Shown: piece by piece, positions 12,993 through 24,256 of the stretch
How the letters are laid out: every line of letters begins with the position of its first letter
Numbering within the stretch: the first letter of the stretch is position 1
Origin: Plectrocnemia conspersa
Taxonomy: Eukaryota > Arthropoda > Insecta > Trichoptera > Polycentropodidae
Reading direction: 5' to 3'
DNA: 64,000 nt
NCBI GenBank assembly: GCA_009617715.1
Contig: VTFK01000092.1
Span: 2,046,001-2,110,000 of the forward strand
Program-made: the position numbers and the translations under genes
Notes under the pieces: generated by a model
The model's database searches: none
Told to the model about the DNA's origin: nothing
What the model saw: only the letters and a program-made list of their open reading frames with translations

Positions 12993-14729
12993 CTGCAAAG
13001 ACGAAGATAAAAATTTAAAGGAAATACTAATTTGGACTCTCCAGTCAATTTGAAATAATATTTCAGTGAAGGAAGTGAAGCTTTCGAGATACAGGCCATA
13101 AAAATCAAAGAGTTACGGCGCATTACGTCAACATAATTTCATTTATATAATACTGGTTTTGAAAAATTGCTTTGATTGCCGTTGATAGATGTCAATAGCA
13201 ATGGTATTCTTGCGAATACTTCTTTCACACAAGGACGTATCATGCACATATGTGAGTACCCCAGCTAGCGGGTGTACGAATACCGGACGCTTAACTTTTT
13301 ATACTTAAAAGTGAAACTAAAAATCAATTTTTATACTACTGGCAATCTATCTCACGTGCATGTTTGATCCTAACACAAGAACGACCATTCCCGCATTACT
13401 GCGCAAATGTATATTTTGGATTTTTCATATCAAATGAGGACACTAAAAATTTTTGTTCAAGGTGGACAAAGAAGAACATAATTTGAGGTAAAGACAATCC
13501 TCCTCAAAGGATGTCTGGTCACCTTATTTGGACAAAATACGTAAATTTTAGAGTTAAAATTTTATATAATTTGAAAATAAGTTTGCAGTTTAATAACATT
13601 AACGAGTGACGCCTGTTATAAGTCCTTTTACAAATACGATAATAAATTTTTTTTTTACCTGACTAACTTCTTGTATATTTGATTAAATATGATCAATTTT
13701 ACAGTCATACTTTATATTTGTATAACAAATTCTTGAAACCACGCTTTATATCAATACTAAAAGTGCTATATTATATAATATATGTACATAATATGAGATA
13801 TATATTATGTACATGAAGGTTAAAAAAAAATTGATAAATTAAAATTTCGATGACATATTATTAATTCTGAGTCCATTGCATTTTTTTGTTAAATACTCTT
13901 TTTATTTCTACATATTTCATGTTTTTATAAGCATATTTTCGCTGTTTGGTATAATACATTTTCTAAAATAAATTAACTTCAACAATTTTTCGCTGCGCTG
14001 CCAAATATGTTTGAAAATAGGAAGTGGGATAAAACACAATTTATGAGTTATGGTTTATGGTTTATGCATTTATGGATTATTGAGTAGGAGTATTGTGTTT
14101 AGTTTCCAAGTGATATATATAATTCTTATTGCTTATATTCTTTCAGAAGCAATGAGAGAATAATGCGACGACTTATAAAGCGACTCAAAAAATACATAAA
14201 GTAGAAAAGTAATTAAGACATATTAGAACGAAAAGTGATTTGAGTCATCTTGAGCAAACATGATTTGTTCAGCTACAGAAATATACAATATTCGATATCG
14301 TTATTTTATTATATTTTTATAATATATTTACATTCATTAAAATATATAAAGAAAATGTAGTTAAAATACAATTTTAGTGCTATTTTTTTTGTAATTTCTT
14401 GATAATTTTATTACTCACTAAATGTAAGTATTAAGGGCGAACTCAACAAGGTGACAATTTTTAATTATTTCATTTATGTTCCTCAAACTTTGAAGGATAC
14501 AATAGTAAAAAGTTATTTTAGAATATTCTATAATAATGTTTATTATTAAAATAACATTCGAAACGATTATTCTAGATCTAACATTTATCAGAGACGTAAT
14601 TTTAGCTTTTTTTTCAGGCAGGGGGGGGGGGACAAAAGTTGGCCGTAGTATTTCATTAAATGAGCTGCACTTTTCTGATCAATTGTAATATGGTAACATA
14701 TTAGAAGTAATAAATTGCAATAAATATTA
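12993..14729. other. Intergenic, ZF-B to Tigger element
   Basis: Mostly AT-rich. It holds the defective ZF-B start exon (about 13154-13182), a truncated TAAGGTGACC MITE ending at 13526, and a partial R1 repeat with a long G-run near 14590-14690. No gene is seen. Confidence 0.5.
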
Positions 14730-14942
14730 CAGGCGGCCCTCGACTTTCGAACGTTCGACTTTCGTAGTGTCTAATATTTATTTTTTTCCAGTTCCTGGCC
14801 AAAGCCATTTACCTGGGTATCTATTAATTGGTTCTCACTTTTATTTATTTATTTTTTAGGGCAAAAAAAAAAAAAAAAAAGTAAAAAAAAAAAAAAAACT
14901 TTGTTTCTTATTACGTTAGCTAGCACTTTTTTTTACAAATAT

Positions 14943-15918
14943 TCATGTTACCTTATTATGGTTTTTAACTAATGGGTTAGAATGATTTTTATTTCTGTCA
15001 TGGTAATTTACTTTAAGTTTATCGAAATAATCGCGTAAAGTGTCTATTTTTAAATCTTTATGTATATTTGAGTTTCGGACAAACCATTGGGCATTTGTCG
15101 CCATTCTTAGCGCAATATTTTGTTGCGTTTGTAGTGATTTCGAATAATTACGACTAAGTATACCTCCCCAGACGGGGGAGGCATATGAAATAACTGGTCG
15201 GATGATCGATTTGTAAAGGAGCAGTTTGTTTTTTACATTTAGTTTGCTCTTTCTGTTTAATAATGAATATAGACGAGCACGAGTTGTTTTGACTCTTGAA
15301 GTTATGTTATTTATATGGGATTTCCATGTTAATTTGGAGTCCAGAGTTAATCCTAAGTATTTGGCTGAATTTTGCCATTCGAGGCTTTTATCGTACATTT
15401 TTAATTTAGAGAGATTATTATTAGCATAAGCGTGTTTTCTCCTGCGATTAAACATTACAGCGACGCTTTTGTTGGGATTTGCTGTTATTAGCCACTTATC
15501 AAACCACTTTTGAATAGTGTTGAGTTTGTTTTGAAGATGAATTATTGCACGATGGGGGTTTTTATAAGAGCATAAAATGGCGGTATCATCCGCGAATAGG
15601 GCAGTAATTACTTTTTTTTATATGGCTTGGAGGGAAAGTCGCTAGTAAAAATTGTAAATATAATGGACCCAGAATTGATCCCTGCGGAACGCCTGCCAGA
15701 ATAGGTCTCGGACTCGATAGATGGTTTTCCAATTTAATTTTAAAGGTTCTATTTTTAAGAAAAGATTCAATTATTTTGACCAGTTCAGATGGAAATTTGT
15801 ATTTTATAAGTTTAAATAGTATACCATCATGGTATACTTTGTCAAACGCTTTGGCTATATCCAAAAATACTGCTCCTGTTGTCATTTTTTTATTAAAGCC
15901 CGATCGACTTTCGTACAA
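14943..15918 (-). pseudogene. Jockey-clade non-LTR retrotransposon, 5'-truncated reverse transcriptase
   Basis: Two - strand frames overlap at a break near 15590-15650. The first (15918-15586) has the RT motifs FLDIAKAFDKV and GVPQGSILGP. The FADD active-site box follows at about 15600-15590 in the other frame. The second frame (15455-14943) holds the post-RT thumb region with KYLGLTLDSKLTW and SYASPVWGG. No endonuclease or ORF1 is present, so the copy is 5'-truncated and inactive. It sits inside the Tigger-like element. Confidence 0.85.
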
Positions 15919-16242
15919 TTCGCTATTTCGAACATTTAAAAAAAAACAATTTTTTTTTTAAAAACGTTCTGATAGCGGTGAATCTTTTGCTTCAATCGGA
16001 CTTCGTATAATACAAACAGGTCTACGATATGTTCAATTTTGCAAAATAAAAATATAATTAAAGAAGACGTTCAAAAATGTGGAAAATAAAGATATATTTC
16101 CACAATCTTTAATGATATGTTTCCAAAAAACACAGCAAAAAAAAAACATGGATGAAATGGAAAATCTTTATCATTGTAGATCGATGACCAACATCAAAAA
16201 AGATGTCTGAGCATTTCAATTATTCAAGCAAAAGCTCTTAGT

Positions 16243-16440
16243 TTGCACAAAGATTGGAAGGATAGATTAAAAAAATATTTTAACACGGTTTTTCTGGCAA
16301 GTAACGGTTGGTTTTACAATTTTAAAATGAGGTATTCTTTTCATAATATTAAATTTACTGTAGAATCGGCTGATGCGGATAAAGATGCTGCAAAAGAATT
16401 AACGACTTTCGTACATTCAACATTCGCACACATTTTCAGG
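16243..16440 (+). pseudogene. Tigger transposase fragment (CENP-B HTH region)
   Basis: The frame contains FLASNGWFYNFKMRYSFHNI and a following ESADADKDAAKE segment. These match the second helix-turn-helix of Tigger/jerky/CENP-B proteins ('ASxGWxxxFxxRHxxxN...ESADxxAA'). Upstream sequence is broken by stops. There is no DDE domain, so this is a remnant of the surrounding transposon. Confidence 0.75.
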
Positions 16441-16531
16441 AACCAATTATATGCGAATGTCGAGGGCCGCCTGTATTATTATCACTACTTTATTTTTTAG
16501 TGCATTATTGACATTTTTTAAATAAACATGA

Positions 16532-18203
16532 TTATCCAGATTCGTTATATTCAAAGACACAAATATCTTTATGAGTCTTCATATGTGATGAAAGTACATA
16601 TTTATATTTAAATGCTTTACTACATATTTCACACTTAAAATTACGAGTATCGCTATGAGTTATCATATGTTTCACAAGTCGAAATTTAAATTGAAATGAT
16701 TTTCCACATTCGTTACATTCAAAGTTACGAACATCACTATGAGTGACCATATGGACTGAAAGACTACGTTTAGAATTGAACGCTTTTAGACATTTACAAC
16801 ATTCAAAGTCACGAGCATTGTTATGAATTTTCATGTGTTCCGGGAGTGCATTTTTAGATTTAAATGCTTTACCGCATATTTCACATTTAAAGTTACGAGC
16901 ATCGCTATGAGTTATTATATGTTTAACGAGTCGAAATTTAAAATGAAATGATTTTCCACATTCGTTACATTCAAAATAACGAGCATCATCATGAATCTTC
17001 ATATGTGATGAAAGCGCGTATTTATATTTAAATACTTTACCACATTTTTCACATTTAAAGCTACAAGTATCACTATGAGTTATTATATGTGTTAAAAGTT
17101 GGGAATTAGTGTGGAATAATTTTCCACATTCGATACATTTAAAGTCACGAGCATCGGAATGAGTTTTCTTATGTGTTAAAAGTACACTTTTATATTTAAA
17201 TGCTTTACCACATTTTTCACATTCAAAGTTACGATCATCACTATGAGTTACCATATGTACTGAAAGACTACGATTAGAATTAAATGCTTTTTGACATTTA
17301 ATACATTCAAAGTCACGAGCGTTGTTATGAATTTTCATATGTTTCGAGAGTGCATTTTTAGATTTAAATGCTTTACCACATTTTTCACAATCGAAGTTTC
17401 GATCATCGCTATGAGATACCATATGCTGTGAAAGTCTGAATTTAAATTTGAATGCCTTTCCACATATGTTACATTCAAATTTATAAGAACGGACTTTCGT
17501 GTCAACAACATGTTGTTCCTTTTCTCGCTTCTAAAAGTTTAATTATATTTTTAGATTTTTAAATATTTAATTACATAGAAATGAAAAAAACTATCTAACC
17601 ATTACTTGCGTTGCCACATCGGCATTTGAATATTGGTTAAATAAAATGTCCACACTGTTCGTATTCGTTTTAAGTATATTATCTTTAACGTCGTGCATTT
17701 CTGAAATCATGTAATTATCAATATATAAATAAATAAAATTTAATAGAATCCCGTATTATTAAATATTTCGAACCTGTTTCGAACATGTCGTCTACATTGT
17801 CTATATATGTATCTTCACAGCTCTCATCATATTCACGTTTTACACATACCTAAAAAAAAAAATTGTTTTAAATGTTATATACTACATAGTTATACAATAC
17901 ATTAAAATTACCTCAACTTTACAGTCAAGTGAATCAAATGTTTCTTTCTCAATTTTGATATCTGGTTCTGCAAAAAAATAATTTAAGGTTAACTAATTTG
18001 GGCCTCTCCAATCACGAAACACTAAACACAGAAGGATTTGAAACACTTTCAGAAAAGGTTTTAATACACATAAAGAATAGTAGTCCTCTATTTTATTATA
18101 TTAGTTTCTGTCTAATTTGCGATTTCGACCAATAGTAACAGACCAGAAAAAAGCAAAATATCATTAGCATAATACCGGTTTTGAAAATTATCGGCGAAGC
18201 CAT
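16532..18203 (-). CDS. ZF-C: C2H2 zinc-finger protein, 11 fingers
   Basis: Exons: 18203-18176, 17967-17912, 17849-17774, 17700-17606, 17530-16532; 417 residues, phases 1-0-1-0. The start exon encodes MASPIIFKT and the split codon gives Glu, so the protein continues EPDIKIEKETFDSLDCKVE. Exon 3 has VKREYDESCEDTYID, exon 4 EMHDVKDN. The finger exon begins KREKEQHVV and has 11 fingers, the first (ECNIC) upstream of the first Met. After the last finger a twelfth unit begins, but both its cysteines are replaced (EYNESG) and a stop follows. Linkers are HSDDRNF or HNNARDF. Start-exon and promoter sequences are conserved with ZF-D. Presumed nuclear DNA-binding protein; targets unknown. Confidence 0.88.
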
Positions 18204-18274
18204 TGTAACGATAGGCGTCGATTGCCACTGACAGATGTCAAAAGCTTAATCCATTTTCACACAAAAATGTATTA

Positions 18275-18286
18275 TGCGCATGCGCA
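18275..18286. promoter_or_regulatory. NRF-1-like palindrome upstream of ZF-C
   Basis: TGCGCATGCGCA lies 72 bp upstream of the inferred ZF-C ATG. It fits the NRF-1/Ewg consensus (YGCGCAYGCGCR). ZF-D has the same motif at an equivalent position. Confidence 0.55.
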
Positions 18287-20046
18287 ATCATAAGGTCTGT
18301 TCGCGTTCGGAAACTCGTACAATTTATTAATATAAATATTTCATTTTATCATATACAAAAATACAATTTTCAATTTTACCTAAGAAATAAATTTGTAAGA
18401 TTTCTCGCAGTTAATTTTTTGTATTTCGCAGCAAAAAATTGTAAATATTAATTATGAATTATTATTTCCCTTAACCTCCTTCTCATAAAATAAAAAATAT
18501 GAAGGGGCACCAACTCACAATTATGTGGTGGTGCATTGTACTATGTCAACACTACTTGGTTTCCTTGATATATTTTGTTCATGCCTTTATATACAGTAAT
18601 GGTTATAATAATGGGACACCCTTTAAAATGGCGTGTAACTCTTTACAAGTACAAAGTCTGACCAAAATATTTCAGCAGGTTGTTTTAACGGTAATTTTGA
18701 AAACTAAACAAAAACATTTGTTGTTTGTATTGCTTACTTGAGTTTTAAAATGGGATTGCAGGTCTTGTCGTTCAGTGTCGCCTAAGCGACAGTTATTTTT
18801 AGTTGCGTGATTTCAACCATTATTTGCCGTTATTATTTTTTTATTTAATAATTTATTTTGAATATTATATAAACATTTTTAAAAATACCAAAAAACTGAA
18901 TCAGTCGTAAATTATTAAACACATTAATTATTTATTATACGCTGACCAAAATGCTTTGAATGTGAAAGTATATCGAAATAATAAATAATCTGTTTGCAAA
19001 AATGCATTTTAAAATTAGTGAATTTATCCCACATTTTGTCAAAATATTTCTGCTGTGCCTATTATTATTATCATCTTATTTAATATATAATGATATCTCG
19101 GAAGAATACTTAAGATCTCAATCTAGAATTTATTATATGTATATAGATATTTAAATTATTTGAAGCAACATGTACTAGTTACACGTCACAAAAAAGGAAA
19201 GGTTTACATAAACTCGAAAAAGTTTTCATAAAGAAAATGTCAATATTCATTTAGTCACGGAACATAAACGCTTAAAATATTTTACTCATAAACTTATGCT
19301 TTCCTAAATAAAATGTCGAGGTTTAATCGCAGTAAAATAATAAGATGCTTAGAACTCGTTATTAAGAATATCGATGCCACACTCAGAAATTAATGGTTAT
19401 GAACATCTTCACTGTGTTTGGCCCTAACGACTACGTAAGTGGCCAACAACGTTTTAAAAATTAAAGCTTAGTTTTTATCGTTGTGCGCGTGTTTATTCCT
19501 CAACCCTCGGCCAAAAATCGCAATGACGTCGTGTGTTATTTGGTGTATTTGAAATCATATGAATATTGCAAGGCATTATTAAATTTCAAGTATTTATTTC
19601 CAAGTAAAATTCAAAAATTATCTTGAAGCCTGTTTTGGTAAATATAGAGCAATGGCAGGTTCAATATTTTCAATTCCTTACAAATCAAACAACTAAGGGG
19701 ATCCAATATATATGTTCATAGAATTTGCACAAAACTTTTACATATCAAATTATGTATTTATTCGATCCAAACGTTAAATGTTTGACTGTACTTTATTGAC
19801 ATTCTTAGCTAATTTTATTTGAAAAAATACTTTTTTTTACCACACTTCCTGAAATGACTATATGACTCCTCTGAAAATGAGAAAACTATCAAAATATAAT
19901 TCTATGCCTTTATTTCGTACACTATTTACATTCTAATATGAATTAAACATTTAACGTTACGAGTATCAATATGTTTTAAATGTCAAGAAAGTTTATTTTT
20001 AATCCCAGGTATGCTTCTGTTAATTCTTCAAGTCAGATGGCCTTTG
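18287..20046. other. Intergenic, ZF-C to ZF-D
   Basis: AT-rich, with no recognisable gene. A short + strand frame at 18499-18741 matches nothing I know. A segment at about 19360-19480 resembles 26760-26860 and may be an old repeat. Confidence 0.45.
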
Positions 20047-22274
20047 TTATATTGCATTTTCACATTCAAAGATATCTGCGTCATTATGGGTGTTCATATG
20101 AGAAGAAAGATCAATATCAAGAGCATTGTTATGGATTTTCATATGTGCATCAAGTGTTCTTTTAGTATTAAATGCTTTTCCACATTTTAAACATTCAAAG
20201 TCACGTGCACTGTTATGAGTTTTCACATGTGTTGAAAGTGCATTTTTAGATTTAAATGTTTTACCACATTTTTCACATGCAAAGTTACGAGCATCACTAT
20301 GAGTTACCATATGCGCTGAAAGACTCATTTTATAATTGAATGCTTTTCCACATTGTAAACATTTAACATCACGAACATTGTTATGAGTTTTCATATGTGA
20401 CGAAAGTGTATTTTTAGATTTTAAAGCTTTGCCACACTTTTCACATTCAAAGTAATGAGCGTTTATATGAGTTAGCATATGTGTTGAAAGATGGGCATTG
20501 GTTTGAAATGATTTTCTACATTCGAAACATTCAAATTCAAGAGCATTGTTATGGAATTTCATATGTAATGAAAGTGTGTATTTAGTTTTAAATACTTTTC
20601 CACATTCATTACATTCTAAATCACCAACATCATTATGAGTTATCATATGAATCGAAAGCTTTTTTTTCATTTTGTATGATTTTCCACATTTTAAACATTC
20701 AAAGTCACGTGCATCGTTATGAATTTGTATATGCGATGAAAGTGCATCAATGGATTTAAATGCTTTACCGCATTTTTCACATTCAAACTTCCGAACATTG
20801 CTATGAGTTAACATATGTTTTGAAAGTCGACATTTAAATTTATACGATTTTCCACATTCGTTACATTCAAAGTAACGAGCATTGTTATCAAATATTATAG
20901 GTAAAAAAAAAGTGTTCTTAGTTTTTAATGCTTTAGAAAATATTTTAGAATCAAAGTCACGAATTTCAATATGAGTTTTTATATGTGATGAAAGTGCATT
21001 TTTTGACTTAAACGCTTTACCACATTTTTCACACTCAAAGTTACGAACATTGCTATGAGATATCATGTGTGTTGAAAGATGGGATTTAGTTCGGAATAAT
21101 TTTTTACATTCGATACATTTAAACTCACGAGCATTATTATGAAATTTAATATGTATTGTAAGCGTGTTTTTAGTTTTGAATGCTTTACCACATTCGTTAC
21201 ATTCAAAATCACGAGTATCATTATGAGTTTCCATATGAATTGTAAGCTTTCTTTTTGTTTTGTATGCTTTTCCACATTTTAAACAATCGAAATTACGAAC
21301 ATCGCTATGAGTTACCATATGTGTTGAATAGTCGTTTTTACGCCTGAATGCTTTTCCACATTCGTTACATTCAAAGCTACGAACATCGCTATGAATTTTC
21401 ATATGTTTTGAAAGTGCAATTTTAGATTTAGATGCTTTACCACATTTTTCACATTCAAAATTACAAGCATTGCTATGAGTTATCATATGCTTTAAAAGAC
21501 TCATTTGAAATTTAAATGATTTTCCACATTTGTTACAATCAAATTTATTAGAATCGGCATCCATGTCAAAAGCAGATTTTCCCCGTTCCTGCTTCTAAAA
21601 TTTTTATAATATATTTTAGATCTTTTAAATATTTAATTACACACAAATAGAAAACAATTTTACTATTACTTGCATTGCCACATCCGCATTAGAATGTTGA
21701 TTAGATAAAGTTTCTACACCGTTCGTATTCATCCTAAGTATATTATCTTTAACATCGTGCATTTCTGAAATCATGTAACAGTCAATAATTAAAATAAATT
21801 TAAACGTGATAGAATGCCATATTGGTAAGTATTTCGAACCTGTTTCGAACATGTCGTTTACGCCATCTATAAATGAATCTTCACAGCTTTCATCATATTC
21901 ACGTTTTACAAAATGCTGGAAAATATATTTGTAAAAATTTAACATACTACATGATTACATATTACATTCGAATTACCTTAACTTTACAGTCAAGTGAATC
22001 AAATGTTTTTTTCTCATTTTCGATATCTGGTTCTGCAAAAGTTTAATTGAAATTTAAAAGGAGGAACTAATTAGGTCCTCTTCAATCACTAAACACTTCG
22101 GGAAGGATTTGAAACACTTTCGGGGAAGGTTTTTGTACACATAGAGAAACATAATCCTCCATTTCATTATATCAGAATCTGTCTAGATTGGGATTACGCA
22201 CCATAGTAACAGACCAGAAAAAATCAAAATGTCATTAGCACAATACCGGTTTTGAAAAATTGCGGCAACGCCAT
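20047..22274 (-). CDS. ZF-D: C2H2 zinc-finger protein, 16 intact fingers
   Basis: Exons: 22274-22247, 22032-21977, 21915-21840, 21764-21670, 21594-20047; 600 residues, phases 1-0-1-0. Exon 1 encodes MALPQFFKT, continuing EPDIENEKKTFDSLDCKVK. Exon 3 gives VKREYDESCEDSFID, exon 4 EMHDVKDN and LSNQHSNADVAMQ. The last exon starts KQERGKSAFDMDADSNKF and encodes 17 finger units. The eighth (about 20900-20970) has lost its Cys and His ligands, in the same relative place as the dead finger of ZF-B. After finger 17 a partial unit (SSHMNTHNDADIFECENAI) precedes the stop. Linkers are HSDARNF or HNDARDF. This is the longest of the six genes. Confidence 0.88.
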
Positions 22275-22359
22275 TGCGAAGTTCGTTGTCGAAAACCAAT
22301 GACAGATGTCAATAGCAATGAGCTTCTCACGGTTACATTCTACACACAAGGACTCCTTT

Positions 22360-22370
22360 TGCGCATGCGC
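22360..22370. promoter_or_regulatory. NRF-1-like palindrome upstream of ZF-D
   Basis: TGCGCATGCGC lies 86 bp upstream of the ZF-D ATG. Surrounding sequence (GTTCGGAAA about 20-25 bp further upstream, TGACAGATGTCA downstream) is shared with ZF-C, so the promoter was duplicated with the gene. Confidence 0.55.
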
Positions 22371-22808
22371 TAGTATCAAGTCAAATAGCGTTCGGAAATT
22401 TCAATTAATTTATTTATATTATAATATATTATCTATCATTTACAAGATTATGATAATATAAAAAATATATAATTAACTTTAGAAATAAAATATACAAACA
22501 TCCTCAGTTTCTTTTCTAAAGCTGCGATAACTTTTTTTATCAGTAACACTAAAAAATTCCAGTCAGTAGTATTTGTGTTGGGACCGAAACAGTCAAGGGC
22601 GAATACATGGGGGGGAGGGGGAGGCGATCTCTCACGACCCACCCTCTAATAGGTTCTTAAAATTATAAGCATGTATTTATGGTCTAGCATTCAAAAAAGT
22701 TTAAAAAATAATGGGAAGGCGTAGAAACAAGGCGTGTGGGTTCCACACACACTGGGCGACGAGAAAAAGGCGACGCGCCTGCCTCAGACTGCGAGAATCA
22801 CGTGAGAA

Positions 22809-23070
22809 AAAATGAATGCTCTCGGATGGAGAACTGTTGCTTACCCTCCATATTCTTCCGTTATAGCACCATCAGATTACTATTGATTGAAGTCTCTACA
22901 ACGTAATTTAGATGGTAAAATAATTAATATTGTTAGTGAAGTTAAAACATTTCTTTCCGAATGTTTTAACTAACAACTAGTCAGTTTTTACCAATGTGGG
23001 ATTAAAAACTTGCCAGATCGATAGAATAATGTTGTATCTGTTGATGGAGATTTTGGAGAATAATATTGTA
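22809..23070 (+). pseudogene. mariner transposase C-terminal remnant
   Basis: Translating + strand frames gives LGWRTVAYPPYS, then APSDYY, then LKSLQRNLDGK. These match the mariner block '[27 protein letters not shown]'. Several stops and substitutions break it, and the third catalytic Asp region is only partly preserved. No terminal repeats were identified. Confidence 0.7.
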
Positions 23071-23109
23071 AAATTACTTTTCATAAAAATAACGTCCTTT
23101 CTAATGGGA

Positions 23110-23700
23110 TAATATTTCCATTTCATTAAAATTCATGGTATTTCATTAAATGATATGTATTTTTCAGAACAAATTTAAGGGGTCCCTGTTTTACCTAATG
23201 AAAGTTCTTAAATTATTATTAGTTATAAAACTTTTTTATTATGTTATGTTTGGGTTTAAAATTGACGCAACTGTCAAATTACGTTTCAGACATTTTAGAG
23301 CAGCCTTTAATTTCACTAACATGAAAATGTATTCTGACTACATTATTGAAAATATAACTTCACTGAAAAATATAAATGTAAATGTATATTACTACTTATG
23401 GAAAAGTAGAAATTATATAATTTTACTAGGACCCGCCAGATATATTATATTTTCACTGATCAAAATATATATCTGCTGGTGAAAATGTATTCTAGTATGA
23501 TTTCACTGAAATGACGTACTTCAAAAAACATTTTCGAAATAGATTCGAGGTTTTTCTTTGCGAGATAATTCGAGAATTTTTTATTTACATTCAGGGAAAT
23601 TATTTCAGCTATTTTGCAGTTGGGCAAAAGCTGTACTAAAAGTGTGCAAAAAAAGTGGGCCAGTCAGTGGCTGTTTTTTAATATTTCGATTTCATTAGGA
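23110..23700. repeat. R1 repeat copy, inverted
   Basis: It shares TATTTCATTAAATGATATG, CTAATGAAAGTTCT, TTTTAGAGCAGC, ACTGGTGAAAATGTAT-like blocks and GGCCAGTCAGTGGCTGTTTT with the other R1 copies, in the orientation opposite to 8636-9215. The open frame across it is fortuitous. Confidence 0.6.
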
Positions 23701-24256
23701 TTCAGTTTAGGTAATGCGAACACAAACATGTAAAATCTTGTATATGAATACAAATAATATCAGTGTGGTAAAAATATTATTTATTTGTTAAAATATTACT
23801 AAACAATTCTTTATAATATGTACATAACTTATAACGGAATAGCAATTTTAATATTCCTCTTCGTCGCTGCTGTTTTATAATCTAACCTGTTGTTTCCTTA
23901 AATTGGTTCAAAATCATTATTATCAGTCATATCTAGCAGAAGATTCTTCTGTATTTACCCTAATACAATAATCTGTTATTCATTTTTGCGCTTTATTTTT
24001 TTTAAATCCTTGTAAATTCATTGTTACTACCCCCGCAAATAATTTTTAAGTCTCGTTGAAATTTAACAGCAATTTTTTTATTGCATTAAGAGTGAAACTG
24101 CATAAATCGAGGTATGGGTGTATATATCGGAAACTCATTGTTCCGAAATTAGACTGACAGCATTGGATATACTTCAGTTGATGTTATATTTGAATGGTTT
24201 TCGACATTTATCACATCCAAAAGCAATATGGTATAAAAGTATTATAGATATTTATT

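Larger units (their letters stand above)
14730..16473 (+). mobile_element. Tigger/pogo-like DNA transposon, interrupted
   Basis: The left end CAGGCGGCCCTCGACTTTCG and the inverse of the right end CAGGCGGCCCTCGACATTCG differ at one position. Both are flanked by TA (14728-14729, 16474-16475), as in Tc1/mariner-pogo elements, whose ends begin CAG. Inside are a CENP-B-type transposase fragment (+ strand, near the right end) and a jockey retrotransposon fragment (- strand). Homopolymer A runs lie at about 14865-14898. The right end lies only 58 bp from the ZF-C stop codon. Confidence 0.8.

Noticed and set aside
18499..18741. 80-codon + strand frame with hydrophobic residues
   Set aside because: No homology recognised, no splice partners or context, and AT-biased composition. 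It is more likely a chance frame or an old repeat.
23150..23482. 110-codon + strand frame
   Set aside because: It falls inside an R1 repeat copy and is not conserved as a frame in the other copies.
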